Assembly (NCBI GenBank): GCA_963855995.1
Contig: OY979716.1
Location: 25,597,418-25,661,417 of the forward strand
Direction: 5' to 3'
DNA from: Muricea muricata
Lineage: Eukaryota; Cnidaria; Anthozoa; Malacalcyonacea; Plexauridae
DNA: 64,000 bases
The notes below the pieces were generated by a model. It did no database searches, was not told the origin of the DNA, and was given only the letters and a program-made list of their open reading frames with translations. Shown one piece after another: positions 10,314 to 22,190 of this stretch. The translations under genes and the position numbers were made by a program. How positions within the stretch are numbered: position 1 is the first letter of the stretch; the number at the start of each line of letters is the position of its first letter.

Positions 10314-10973
10314 TCATTGCAGAACTGGATTTTGAAAGTTTGAAAGAATACATGAAACTGTCCATAGTTGATTAATACTTCCAAGCATAGTTATCGGAAT
10401 AACAGAATTGAATATACGATATCTTCGGATTTTTCCTATAGCTCGCTCAACATGAATCCTGTGCCTTGCTATAGTTTGTGTTTTGATTACATCATCTTCT
10501 GTAAATCCAATCTTATCCTTCAAGAAGGGTGGATTATTTAGCTTCAGGCCCAGCACATTCATATCCTCGTGAATAACAAATCCTTTGTCGGCCATTACTG
10601 AATCATTCTTCAAAATCTCCCCAATGATAACGTTTTTCCTAAGAATTTCTAAGAAACCTGATCGTTCCACAATTTGTTTGTCACTTATTGATCCCTCGTA
10701 TAACTGGGAAACAAACATAACTCCCCCTTTTGGATCAACACCAATGAGACACTTCAGTGTAGTATGAGATTTGTACGTGCTATAACTTTCGCTATGTTTT
10801 TGCAAAGCACTGGGAACTTGAATTTTTAGTTTAGTAGCATCAATGATAATGACAATGTCAGGATATTTCTCTAAAAATTCAGAAGGTGCATTTTGTAAAA
10901 TGACCTTTCTGTGAGGCCAAATTTTGATGCTTCCCAGCATGATATATAGGTAGTTAATCCAGGTTAATCTCAT
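10314..10973 (-). CDS. DDE_Tnp_4-type transposase, N-terminally truncated
   Basis: This 219-residue frame is the catalytic domain of a PIF/Harbinger-type transposase. The triad is visible and complete: D45 (IIIDATKLKI), D129 (VMADKGF) and E176 (RIHVERAIGKIRRY). Full-length relatives have a helix-turn-helix and often a THAP finger before it. Here only a trace remains upstream (QEAVHRVINR in another frame at about 10974-11010), so the front is lost by deletion plus a 1-base shift. The GSIKIWPHR block just inside the start matches the family region before the catalytic core. Even with an intact triad it would lack DNA-binding parts. Confidence 0.82.
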   Translation of the reverse strand: MRLTWINYLYIMLGSIKIWPHRKVILQNAPSEFLEKYPDIVIIIDATKLKIQVPSALQKHSESYSTYKSHTTLKCLIGVDPKGGVMFVSQLYEGSISDKQIVERSGFLEILRKNVIIGEILKNDSVMADKGFVIHEDMNVLGLKLNNPPFLKDKIGFTEDDVIKTQTIARHRIHVERAIGKIRRYRIFNSVIPITMLGSINQLWTVSCILSNFQNPVLQ

Positions 10974-11550
10974 AGCCTATTGATTACTCGATGAACCGCC
11001 TCTTGTTTATCGCCTACAATATAAGCAGGAGAATAATGGCAAGTCTATACCTGTAGTATTAATCAGTTTAGAATTCATTGTTTGGTACGTGTTTGACCGT
11101 AGAACACCGTTTCGCATATATTTACCATACCACAACGCGTTTTTTACATTTTGTCTTAAAATAATTACATGGGGTTATGGTATGCCGAATTCTAAACAGA
11201 ATGATTTTTTCCTGTTGAAATCTTTCACAAACCAACGCAAAGATATTGGGTGCTCTAAATTCAACGCATCATCATGCATTGCACACCCCTTTCATATTAT
11301 TTTTTTAGAAAATGTATATGTGCGATTTAGCCCCTAAAATATGGCAACCAGACCTGATACACAAAGCTCAACAATGCATATCTTCTTGATGCCCAAAATG
11401 TATCTATGCTTGCATGAAAAGATATAGTACACTGTGAAAGTATAATACGAGCATAAGTTTAGTAGCATAAACAACGCTCGATAGCGTATTAAATTAGCAG
11501 AGGAATATCATAGTTTGTTCATACTTTTTTATCACTGCAAAACTCCTCAC

Positions 11551-11777
11551 CTTTTCATTGCGGAACGCAGCAAAACCAGCAGGAGTGGCCATTGGCCATA
11601 CCAGAATAGCTGAGATTGGAAGGCCGACCAAGTAAGAGTTCTTGTATTCAGGAGCTTTGTCCATGACACTGTTAATGGTAAAGATCATTTTTTGCCATGA
11701 ACAAATAGTTACTGCTTCAGAAATATTTACCAGTTGTCTTTGTTGCCAGAACATTTCATGGAAGTACATGTTGACCT
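11551..11777 (-). CDS. phosphatidylserine decarboxylase-like, N-terminal exon
   Basis: The exon encodes the N-terminal region typical of the eukaryotic PSD-like subgroup: YFHEMFWQQ, then VMDKAPEY, LVGLPISAILVWPMATPAGFA and NEK at the exon end. The acceptor TTCTTAG lies just upstream; the first two bases finish a split codon. The donor AAG|GTGAGG at 11549-11551 is canonical. At 227 bases it leaves in phase 0, which matches the next exon exactly. An earlier exon is required, because the frame enters mid-codon and the usual N-terminus is missing. I could not find it upstream to 13.9 kb. Confidence 0.8.
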
Positions 11778-13940
11778 CTAAGAATGAGCAAAATATAATT
11801 ATTTAGTAACAATATTTAAAGAATTTCATAGTGTAATACGTAAATCATATATTGTTGAGATTCAAATTAGCTTAATGCATAAACAGTCCGAAGTCTCCGG
11901 TGGGTAAAGAATAAGCCACGAGTGTCTCACAAAGAGTTAATTGTGAAAGCACTTGCGTTTAAAACGTTTGAACGCTCTGCCAAATGCTTCTTCTTGAAGG
12001 AACATTTTGATATGTAAAAGAGCGCCGAACTTTTTGCAATGCTAGTTGCTTCAATAAATACTTTCTTTGGTAGAAAGTCGCTGAAGAAAATTTCGCACAA
12101 ATAAGAAGAACAACCAGAAGAATAAACGTCTTGCGGACATCCAGCGGGCGTTATAAATCGCCCATCATTTTTATTAGATCTTAAGTAAACAAATAAAATA
12201 TACGTTTTTCTAATCATCTACCAATTCATCGATTTCATTGCGCAATTTATCGGCATTTAAATCAAAAGCGCAAGCCAGGAGAGTGAAGTTTGTACAAAAA
12301 ATTTAAATTTACGCCCATAACGTCGTGATAAACACGTGTAAAGTGGCCGGAACTTCCCAATAGTGATGTATGCTATCTAAATAAATACATTTCGTAAAAA
12401 AAACTAGCGAAATTTGAACGTAATTGCTCTCAAATTTCACCTGCCATGTTTGTGTTGTTTTGTTTAGCAAATTTGCACTCCCGTTTTCTTACGGCAAATT
12501 TGATTACTTTTTCTGTTGTTACAGATTTTTGCACAGTTGTCAGAAGAGGTTGGACAGCTGCCACATATTTTCTCAGCGCTAGCTAGAGGAAAGTCGACTT
12601 GAAAATAGAAATCCGGCTAAGAATATTTAAATATTTTGCGTTTCGAGATAAAGTTACATTTGAATACCACTCAGAATGTTACGTTTCAACAAGAATTGAA
12701 GGACCCACAAACAAAAAACTGCGTAAGGAGAACATAGTTTGCTACTTAAATTTAGTTCTTTAAGTTGGTGCTATGCCGTCATGTGATTATTCAAATCCGT
12801 TTCGGGTGTCAATTTTCAAAAGCAAATAAATTATTTCAAATTTCCATGGTTTGATTTTGCTTACTTTTGGCCACACGCAAGATCAAACTCTTTTCGTTCG
12901 TTTAGCTATCGGAACCCATCGGAACTTTTCACCGTTTTCGAGATATTTGCTTTCCAAAGTTGCCTACCATTTTTCATACGGAAAGTTTTGTAGGTCTTAA
13001 TTTTGGGCGGATTTCCCTAGTTTTTCTTGTATTTTAGCTAATATCATATTTACCCGGGTACAACATCACCATTAGTATGTATTAACGATAAATCTACTTC
13101 TATTTGCGTGAAAATGTGACATAAAGACAGGTGGAATTAGGCATATATTTTACTAATTTTAGTTAACTTTATACTGCAAGCGAAATTATCGTTAAAACTA
13201 CAGTCACTCATTATTATTTAACCATGTTTTCCGGGTCTTCCTAGTGTTTTACGTGCTTTATGTAAATTATGCCTATAACTCTTAAATTTTACGGGTTTTT
13301 TTAAACTTTTAAATTATATTTTTTGTATGTTTCGAGATTTCCCACCAAAAATTGCTGCCTTTATAGCTTTTGAATTTTTCGTTTAAATTTTATGTTAAAA
13401 TGTGTTTATGCATTTCATACGAGAGCAATTTTCTCGACAGGCGTTATTTCATCGACAAGAGCAAAATTAGTGTTGTTTTTTGTTAATTTTAAACCCATTT
13501 TAAACGGAAAATGAAGCAAGATTTCGAGAAGCCATATAGCTGCAGTGTTTATAGTTAAACCAGTGTTTAAATTTTTGCTCATTTCATGGCCTCTTATGTT
13601 TTTATATCGCGCTCCAATGCCTATGAAAACTTCTTTTGTTATTTTCTTGACAAATATGTCGGTTATGAGATGTGTTTTGTGATGTTGTTTAATGCTCACG
13701 AGATGCAAAGATTCTGCCGTCTCGATAAAGTTGCAATAAGTAAACAAAACGTCTCACGCGAAGATTGCTAGATTGAAATTGTTAGAGCTTTTGATATTTG
13801 GTCATTTTTTTCCAATTTCCTTTACGTATACAATTTGTATATTGGCTAGGAGTGTATACTAAAACAATTAGACAACTCGGCCTCGTTGTCTCTGAACAGA
13901 TCTTGCTCACATCTTCTGTATACTGTGGATATTTCTTTCG
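11778..13940. other. no gene recognised
   Basis: AT-rich. A 96-residue minus-strand frame (11927-12217) and a 110-residue one (13415-13747) match no family I know. The missing first exon(s) of the decarboxylase gene could lie here, but I cannot identify them. Confidence 0.4.
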
Positions 13941-13945
13941 TCATA

Positions 13946-14690
13946 TTACAAAACCACTTGTGGATTTACCCATCGAAGGCGTCGGTGTTCTTTTCCACCA
14001 CGAAGCGCGAAATGTAGAACAAATAGATACATCAACGTCTTTACTAGCTGCTTTCCAACCTCTTCGCCAAGTATTTTACTTTCCCACATCTGATTTTCCT
14101 CATCCATTGTAATGACTTCAGCTCTTTTACGGATCAATCCAATTCCGGCCGCAGAGCGTTCTTTCATAACAGCATAAAGCGATCCACGTAGCTTATGAAA
14201 CAAGTCATCATTGAGAAAAATGGAAATTTTGCCACACTGCATTTTAAGATACCTTTGAATTCCACAAACTAAACCATGTAGAGAATTTGTAGGGTATTCT
14301 TAACCGTCCTGCTTCTTTACTTCGAATAGAAAGTGTGGCATTGACTTGTTTAATTCGTCTGTAGACATATCGGGTTTTAAACGAACGAACTGACTCATCA
14401 TTACGAGCTATTTTTCCCCCGTTCGAACGACATGTTTCAAATGCTCTCACTGCCCACTCATCTTTGTATCGCTTTGCCGCAGGAACACATTGCCGAGCAC
14501 GTTCTTGTATATTTGACTCGCATAACGAGCGATCCAAACGAGAGTCAATATTCCATTCTCCTGTCGATAATGTATCATTATCAGTACTTTCTCTTGATAT
14601 AAAACTATTCTGAGTAATAAACAAATCTTCGAATTCGTCGCTCTCCGTCGTGTTCCCTTAATCAGGGCGCTGGTCTTGACTACACGATCT
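13946..14690 (-). pseudogene. DUF3504/Crypton-like tyrosine recombinase, broken
   Basis: The minus strand carries a protein related to the KIAA1958/ZMYM C-terminal domain, a family thought to derive from Crypton tyrosine recombinases. In order: an acidic N-terminal part, DEWAVRAFETCRSNGGKIARN, then after a frameshift MSTDELNKSMPHFLFEVKK, a stop, GLVCGIQRYLK, and then LFHKLRGSLYAVMKERSAAGIG, DEENQMWESKILG and HFALRGGKEHRRLR. The Arg in the last block corresponds to the first catalytic Arg of tyrosine recombinases. At least one frameshift and one stop break the gene, and the C-terminal catalytic half is not recognisable downstream. A separate C-terminal piece of the same family is at 57125-57600. 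Confidence 0.7.
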
Positions 14691-14806
14691 CATGCAACTA
14701 AGCAAAGTGATATAAAAGCACGTAGTCATTACAAATTCAAATTAACAACTATTATGATAACTTTAGCGAGCATTGTGACGTATTTTCCGGGCTAAAATAA
14801 ACAAAT

Positions 14807-14836
14807 CAGCGGGCTAAAATACATTTTAGCCCGCTG
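14807..14836. repeat. near-perfect 30-bp palindrome
   Basis: CAGCGGGCTAAAAT, two bases, then its exact complement. It lies next to other CGGGCTAAAAT words, including in the MITE that follows. Confidence 0.7.
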
Positions 14837-14940
14837 GCGTAATAGCCAATGGCAATGTATAAAATAGTCGGAAGCCATTTAAGTGTAGTTGATTTTTGAA
14901 AAAACAAAGTTAGTTAAACGTTAAAAGGCCTTTATTAAAG

Positions 14941-15100
14941 TTATTATAATAGTAATAGAGTTGATGTTCTCGGGCATAAATATGTCTTTGGCCCTCCTCA
15001 GAGCTCATTTTAACCCTCGCTACGCTCGGGCTAAAATGATTCTGAGTCGGGCCAAAATTATATTTATGCCCGCGAACGTCAACTCTATTGTTATATTAAC
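14941..15100. mobile_element. MITE with about 38-bp inverted repeats
   Basis: The left end (AATAGAGTTGATGTTCTCGG followed by GCATAAATA) is matched as complement at the right end with few mismatches. The interior contains CTCGCTACGCTCGGGCTAAA, like the palindrome upstream. It is non-coding. Confidence 0.65.
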
Positions 15101-15190
15101 CGTTACCTATTGTCATGCGTAAAGTGTTCTCTTGAGAAATAATACTTACTTCACATCACATATAAAACACAATACCCTCATTACTTCATA

Positions 15191-16090
15191 TACTAGAAAT
15201 ACATGCATGCAGCAACCCCTCGCCACTAACTAAGAGCATGCAACTGTATGTTTGGAATTACATGAAGTACTTACTAGGTTGTCATGCATTTGTCATCGGT
15301 ATGTCATTACGCTTAATGTAAGCTTAAATTTGGTATTAAATACGACCTATTAATTACATTAGACGTTTTGAAATATTTATGAAACTAAATTTTTAACACA
15401 AACTTTGAGTTTGAAAAAAACCCGTTTTAAGCCAATTTTGTATCTTCGCTTATATTCTTTTAGATGCAAAGTTCGTCACTATTTTCAAATACAGTAATAC
15501 AGTCTTGCATTTACAAAACATAAACTTAATCTGGAATTTAAACAGTGAATAGACTGGAGGAGTACGGCTACGTGGCCTTCATAAATCATAAAAACGCAAG
15601 TATAAATACGCATTATCAACAAACTTGCCTTGTGTTTCACGCCATAGTCAATTCTTGGCGCTTCTCTGTATTTTCCCAGAATTAGTCTCTCTTCAAGAGT
15701 CTTGTCGCTGTCGTTTTCGTCTCAGTTGTTCTTGCCTTTTCGGATGCCTTATAAGTATTTGCTTCTCCTGATAGTCCGCCATGTTCTTGAGATCATAAAT
15801 GACCACCCTTCGTTGGCTGTGAAAGTTGCCAAATCTTTTTGCAAAAATACAAAATACTGTAGTGCAAAAAGCAACTTTAGATATTTGCTGTCAGTTGAAT
15901 TCGTGATTAATCAATCAACAATAAATTTTAAATCTGGCCAATCAGTGTTAGCCATTCATGATAGTCTGCCATATTGTTAAGATCAGTGAGGATGACGCCA
16001 TGATCAACACCAGCAACGACTTTGAACTTCGCTAGTGCGAAATTAGTAACCCTCGCTCCGGCCTTACACCCGGAAGCTCGGGGACAACAA
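15191..16090. repeat. dispersed repeat, copy A
   Basis: The order of blocks from ACATGCATGCAGCAACCCCT through AACTTGCCTTGTGTTT to GAAAGTTGCCAAATCTTTTT matches 55325-56150 in the same orientation. It ends in a TTAGTAACCCTCGCTCCGG... GCTCGGGGACA segment. The complement of that end begins the insertions at 40793 and 41822, so all belong to one family. No protein is encoded. Confidence 0.75.
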
Positions 16091-16429
16091 CCATTTGCAT
16101 TTAACTGTTAAATGCTCCCCATGAACATTGTCATGTGAATATTTGGTAGTATATCCATATAGATTTACGTCCAGGCATTTAAATTATTCAAAACCGACGA
16201 AAAATAAAAGAATATGGTCTCATGAGCATATAAACAAGTTGAATGTATACAGTTGAACAATATATGTATACAACCGTATATAGTGAATGTATAGATAGCT
16301 ACAGTTGAACAAAACCTCTCCCTAGGCGTTTCACCTATACATAAATGTTTGGTTTGTTGTGTGTATTCAAATATAAAATCTTTAAATTCATATCATTGTT
16401 TGAAATTAGTAAATATATATTTACGTACA

Positions 16430-18080
16430 AAACATCAAATCTTTATGGCCTACCCAAGATTCACAAATCAACCAGTATTACAACAGCCATCAAAGAACAA
16501 AACGCAGACTACATAAAACTACCACTACCTCCAAACCTTAAATTCAGACCCATAGTGGCCGGACCTGCATCACCCACACATCCACTCTGCAATTTCGTTG
16601 ATATAATATTGAAACCTCTGTGCAAGCACGTACCAAGTTATATAAGGGACGACTTTGATTTCCTGAAACCAAATACCACACAAAGTAACCGAGGATACCA
16701 TATATTTGGTTTCATTCGACGTGATAAGTCTGTACACCAGCACTCCTCACGAACTGGGATTAAAAGCAATAGAACACTTTTTGGATAATTTCCTCACATT
16801 CTACAGTGATACTTCTCGAAAAAATTCATATTGAAAGCTATTTCTATTGTATTCAAAGAAAACACATTTAAATTTGATGGAAAGAATTATAAGCAAGTAC
16901 AGGGAACAGCTGTGGGAACAAAAATTGCACCAATATACGCCACCCTCGAAATGGGCTTCCTAGAAAAACAGTTGTACCAAAGAATTGAGGAGAAATACGG
17001 AGAAGCAACCAAAACGGAATTTATTAAGAACTTGAAAAGATTCTTGGACGACTGTTTTATATTCTGGCAAAAATCACGAGCAGAACTGGAAATATTGTTC
17101 AACATGCTCAACAACATCAACGCAAAAATTCAATTCACAATGGAATTCAACTCCGAAAAACTCCCATTTTTGGACATACAGATCTGTAAAGAGAACACAG
17201 AAATGCATAGTTATTACAAAGGAACAGACAGTCACCAATATCTAGACTTTTTTCATGCCATCCAAGACGTGTTAAACAGAATAATTATACTGCATGCATT
17301 AACAAGAACAATATGCACCATTGTAACAAAAGACGACATCAGAAACATTCGACTGGGAGAACTAGAAACCTTTCTAACCAACCAAAACTAACCAAGGAAA
17401 CTTATTAATAATGGAATCGAGAGAGCAAAAAAACTAACGATTGAGGAGCTACGTAATCCAAAGAAAAAATCAGACAACAACAACAAACTCTCCCATTGGT
17501 CATTACCCACAACCCCAATAACCCACAAATCGTAAATATGGTTAGACAGAGCATGAACTTCTTGCGACACTCAAAGAAAATGGAGTCAACACTCAAAAAT
17601 ACCGATCTCATTGTAAGCAGAAGACAACCAAAAAAACTTAAAACAAATTTTAACGAAAGCAGAATTTTCACAGCGTGATCAAGAGGGAAGTAACAAAGTG
17701 CAATTAACCTAGATGCGGGACATGTAACATCATCATAACAGGTGATTCCCTAATCCTGAAAGGCAATAAAACGTGGACTATACACTCCCTAATATCATAT
17801 TTGAGCAGGACGTGATTTATATTATCATTTGTTCAAAATGTCAAGATCGATTACTATATTGGTCAAACTCAAAATCTACGAAATCGTTACTCTACACAAG
17901 GAGCAGATAAAACACGAACAGTACAGACATCTACCGGTAAGCAAACACCTCCACAGATGCAACAACGGGATGTTCAGAATAATGCCAATTTACCAATGTT
18001 CGAACAATAATAGAATTGAAAGGGAATCGAAAGAAAGTAACATTGTATCAATCCTCAAACCAAAGCTTAATGCATGTAAA
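16430..18080 (+). mobile_element. Penelope-like retroelement, 5'-truncated
   Basis: Reverse transcriptase followed by a GIY-YIG endonuclease, in that order, is diagnostic of Penelope-like elements. The 5' part is missing or unrecognisable before about 16430. The 3' side stops exactly where the next transposon begins (18081). Confidence 0.8.
16430..18080 (+). pseudogene. Penelope-like reverse transcriptase plus GIY-YIG endonuclease, frameshifted
   Basis: Blocks in order: NLYGLPKIHKS, LKFRPIVAGPAS, VSFDVISLYTSTPHELG (first catalytic Asp), VQGTAVGTKIAPIYATLEM, LKRFLDDCFIFW (catalytic DD), KLPFLDIQI and GTDSHQYLDF, all typical of Penelope reverse transcriptase. A linker follows with the CxxxxCxxC motif (CNQPRCGTC). 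The GIY-YIG domain shows YYIGQTQNLRNR and LHKEQIKHEQ...HLHRCN. The pieces lie in different frames: breaks occur near 16690, 16800, 17390, 17700 and 17890. The product would reverse-transcribe RNA at the cut made by the endonuclease. This copy is dead. Confidence 0.82.
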
Positions 18081-18160
18081 AGCACTTATGCGGGTTTTTT
18101 ACTTCCTGTATAGTCGGAACATGAAATCGAGGCTTGGTGGTGGCGGCGCGAAATTAAAAA

Positions 18161-20332
18161 ATGAAAACCTGTCAACCACTACAGTCTGTAAATAACTCAA
18201 GCGTTGTAAATAAGACTCTCAAGCTTTTCCCAAACGATATTGAAGGAGCTGGAATAATCGTTGACCTTCTAAAACAGAAAAAAGTAAGTAAAGAAAAGTT
18301 AGTAAGATGGTTAAAATGCAGGAAAGGTGCTTGAACAAGTGGTTCAAAAACAGTGTTATTGAAAAGGTTAGTAAAATAAACGAGAAAATTTGTGTGTTTT
18401 TAAGACGTTGTGAGCTGTTTTCTTTCATTATAATCGCAGGCTAAGAATATTTAATTCAATATTACTTAGAGTGATGTGTTACATAGAGAATGGCTGGAAT
18501 AAGGACCTGATAGATGCAGATAAAGGAAAAAATATTGACCGAAAAGAAAAACTACTGCGATCATCAAATTGGTTTCCGGACGGCTCGGAAAACTGGACAA
18601 ATCTAACTACAAAGGAGAAAAGTCTACTGAATTTCTCGCTAAGCAATGTCACAAACTACTTTATTAACAAACAACTTATGGATGGATTACCAGCGAATGA
18701 TTTTAAAAACATCAATCAAAAATCGAATGGATTATCCAAAGCAGAGCATATTCAATATGTTAAACTACTACGGAAAGATTTGTGCAAAGTGTACATCAAA
18801 TATGCATGCCTACCGGAAGGACGGTGAAATTGACTTTGCAAGATGTGGTTGCCCGCAGGTTCCTCACGGAAGTTGCAAACACATAGCAGCTCTGTGCTAT
18901 TGCTTGGTAGAGTATGTGACTGTTGGCGTCAGTAAGAAATCATGAAACATGTACAGCAAAATTGCAAACTTGGAATCAGCCTCAAAGCAAGAAACTACCT
19001 GGGGTGTTAGTACGCGACATGAACTTTCAAAAGCCAAAACAAAAAAAGGGTTGTAATAAAAGCAGTAAATGCAGAGCACCTAGAGATGTAAAATCTGCTT
19101 TTGAACATATAAGTACCCCAAGTAAATACCAGAGAAGTTCTTCAGGGGCCAATGATGCACCGAGATCATTTTGTGGAAAATATAAATTAAATTTATGTGT
19201 TCTTCAATGCTTGAGCGATAATACTGGTGGTAATGAAAATTCCACAGAGAAGGAAACAGTAAATAATAGTAATAAAGTCATAAACAGTAATAATTAAAGT
19301 CATAATATAATTGTACATCATGTAAATAGCAACCCAAATTCTAAATCAAATAATGTGAATAGTAAGGTAAAAGACAGTATAAATAGTAATACTAATACCA
19401 CAATGAGTAATGGAATTATGAATGATGTAATTAACAATGCAACCACTGATATATTAATGAGTAATGAATTAGAGACACCAACAAAGAAGTCTCCACAGAA
19501 TCAAACACAAACATCAATACAGTCAGTTCCAAGATGCTTAATGATGCCAGATAATGAAAGTAGTTTCTCCATCAAGCGATATCAGGTGACAGACAACAAA
19601 ACTTTAACCTTACTCAAGTTTAAAGAAACAGCAAAAGACTACAAACCTAAACTTGATCACAATTCGGAAACGTTCTATTCCAGCAAAGTAGAAGTAAACT
19701 GCCAACAAGCATTTCAAATGGAGTCTTCAACAAGGGAACAGGGCAACAATTCTTTATGGCATTCCGCTAGATCTGTTCGACTGACTTCATCACAATTTGG
19801 GGATGTTATTTCCCGGAAAAAAGCAGACGTCACAAAATTAGTTGAGACTATGTTAAATCAAAAAGATATAAGTCATATACCAGCAGTAAAAGCAGGCAGG
19901 GAAATGGAGCACACAGTTGCAAACTATTATAAAATATACAAGAAGAGAAATGAATGTCTTTGGACTGAAATATACTGTTCAGGATTAGTTCTCAACCCAG
20001 ATTATCCATGGCTAGGTACCTCACCTGATAGGATTGTGTATGATCCTACATCAAATCCATGCATTGGTGGGTTAGAATGTAAATTCATTTCTTCAGCTAA
20101 AGGACTTTCCCCCATGAAGGCTTATCATGCAAAGAAACAAAACAAAAAAGCATTTTGCCTTAATGTAGAAGGATACCTTTCACTGAAGACAACTCACAAA
20201 TATTACTATCAAATCAAAGGACAATGTGCCATAGCGAACTTTGCCTGGGTTGACTTAGCAATCATGACTGATCCACTATTAGATGACAATGGATTTTTTA
20301 CTCAGAGGATCTATTTTGACAAACGCAGATGA
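18161..20332 (+). pseudogene. SAP-like, SWIM and YqaJ-nuclease gene, frameshifted
   Basis: The start ATG at 18161 opens a SAP-like DNA-binding region (FPNDIEGAGIIVDLLKQ, LVRWLKCRKGA) that ends in a TGA. A likely intron (donor AAAAG|GTTAGT near 18366, acceptor TACTTAG near 18470) leads to YIENGWNKDLIDADKG. After a frameshift near 18820 comes the SWIM finger CGCPQ...CKHIAALCY (18841-18903), then CTAKLQTWNQPQSKKL in another frame. A low-complexity Asn/Thr-rich stretch follows a stop near 19297. The YqaJ domain (19730-20320) is open and keeps SARSVRLTSSQFG, GTSPDRIV (Asp), GGLECKF (Glu, Lys) and YYYQIKGQC (Gln). The nuclease core thus survives while the N-terminal half is broken. Relatives without breaks run SAP-SWIM-YqaJ in this order. 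Confidence 0.75.
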
Positions 20333-20733
20333 GAATCAGAATTGCTGCCAAAACTGACTAATTTTTACTTTGTTCATTTGCTTCCGAAAATGTTGGGTAT
20401 AAGCTAAAAATATGAACACAAATATTATAATCATTATACACAGGACAAAAGCTTAGCTAATAATTGAGCCAGTAAATCTAATATCTACATGGCTGTGTTG
20501 CTAATGTTAATTAGTGGGATTAATTGGTAAAAGTTGTTAACATTGAGCTATTCCATTCAATATACCCCCACCTGTAATGAGTATTTTCTTGATATCCAAG
20601 GGAAGAGAGAAATCCCACCTTGGGCGTAACTATGTGAAAATTCATCCAAGGGGGTAAAAATATAATTTTATTGAAATTGATTCAAAATTTATCCCTTAAT
20701 AGGAGGTGCATTAATACGAAATGAACTGGCCCA

Positions 20734-22190
20734 TTATGACATGAGAGGTGGTTGAAAGTTTGCTAACATAGCACAAACAAAAAAAAAATGGTCAATTAAT
20801 TTGTTCTGACACATTGAAACAGGGCTGAAGTCCAAAATATGATAATTCTTTATCCTCTCAATGGCTCACTTTACATGAATTCGAACAGTGGCAATTCACC
20901 TAGTTTGCACTCGTCTTCACTCAACTGTGGTTCATTCAAAGATGGTGGAATATTTACCCTAACTCCTTTTTGTTCAAATAAATCCTGAATAGTAAACCCA
21001 CGATCAGCCATGAGTACATTCTTCCTTTCCCAATCTTTCTCAAAAATACGACACTTTATTGTTAGCTCTCGGTCAGAAATCGATCTCCCATGCAAATCTA
21101 AAATAAATGTCAATGAGCCAGAAGGATCAATGCCGACCAAAAGTAGAAAATGTAGCTTGTTGCGCTGTGGCATTTGATGGTTTTTCAATATATATTTCAG
21201 TTGAAAGAATGATGCATCTGAGTTCTAGGTAGAGGTTTCCAACATGTTCAGGCATATACTCGTTGCATTGCTGACGAGATGGCCATGATATATCAAGCTC
21301 CTTAAATTTGGCATACATGAAGGAAATCAATGTTGTAATGATTCTGGAGACAATACTTTGATGCAGCTGAAATCTAACAGCAATGTCCTGCTCAAGTAGA
21401 CCAACCTTAAGTCTTGTAAGTAAGAGAAGGAATTCATTGACAGGTGACAGCGTTCTGGAAGGTCCTTTCTTTGACCCAGTCACTTGTCCTTCTTGTTCGT
21501 AGTCACTGATTCCTTTGTATCGAAGGCAAGATACCGATTCACTAAAAATTCAAAGCATGCCTGAAATTGCATGTACGAAAATCCGGTATAGAACTTGAAG
21601 AGTTTATCGTCCTTAGCGAGATTTTCTACGCAAAGTTTCTTGGCTTCACCATCGGCCAAAAGTTGTTTGAGGTTTTCTTGGGTGTTCTGTAATTCCGCTT
21701 CCAATGTGTCTTTCCGCTGTTGCAACACATCTTCGTTGAGGAAAGAAACTGTCTCCTCGTTCTCCGAGGGAAAGGAACCATCTCACCTTCGTCATAGTCA
21801 AAAGACAAAATTTAGACAAAATTTCACCTGTGTTGACAGTGTTGGTGTTGAATGTGTTAATCTTTTCTGTGAGAGGAAGTCGCTGTTTAGGGGGAGTACG
21901 TTCTTTAGCTGTTTTGGTGAACGAAGGATGGCGTTTTTTCTAAGCATTTTCCTTCCAATGTAGGAGGTTAAGAAGCAGAAGGCTCAAAATTAAATGCTCG
22001 CTGCAAATTCTCACATGCTCGTTCACTGGTGTATGTGTCCTTCCAATGTTGATAATCCATTTTGCAAGAACCTTCTTGTTTTTCAATGCCAGCCGATGAA
22101 ATGAAATATCTGACGATTTACTCGATGTATTAGGACATCCAAACAATATACAATTTTGAGGAATTGCGACAGTGACTGTTATACTCCTGG
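20734..22190 (-). pseudogene. THAP plus DDE transposase of copy 2, inactivated
   Basis: Reading leftward: a THAP finger (CILFGC near 22150, then ISFHRL and ICSEH), a coiled-coil-like Gln/Glu-rich stretch (21728 down), GFSYMQFQACFEFL, a helix-turn-helix region (LLEQDIAVRFQLHQSIVSRI) and the DDE_Tnp_4 core. The core is damaged at catalytic positions. The expected first Asp is Leu (RCIILSTEIYIE). The second Asp stays (MADRGF). The Glu block reads RIHVK followed by a stop instead of RIHVERAI, after which AIERIKNYHI and FFVCAMLANFQPPL continue. Frameshifts near 21190, 20915 and upstream complete the decay. It cannot catalyse transposition. Confidence 0.78.

Larger units (their letters stand above)
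8490..11051. mobile_element. PIF/Harbinger-ISL2EU-like transposon, copy 1
   Basis: The element carries two convergent genes: a plus-strand SWIM/YqaJ nuclease and a minus-strand DDE transposase. The left end is set by AGACAAATTTGGCTAA at 8490, shared with the MITE at 6916-7213. The right end is not clear: the expected complement is missing and only a poor GGCAAGTCTAT occurs near 11045. The N-terminal part of the transposase is also missing, so the right side is probably deleted. The element sits in an intron of the decarboxylase gene and is transcribed partly against it. Known elements of the ISL2EU group pair a THAP/DDE transposase with a YqaJ-type nuclease, which is the basis for the name. 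Confidence 0.7.

Noticed and set aside
13798..14112. 104-residue plus-strand frame
   Set aside because: Antisense shadow of the tyrosine-recombinase pseudogene.
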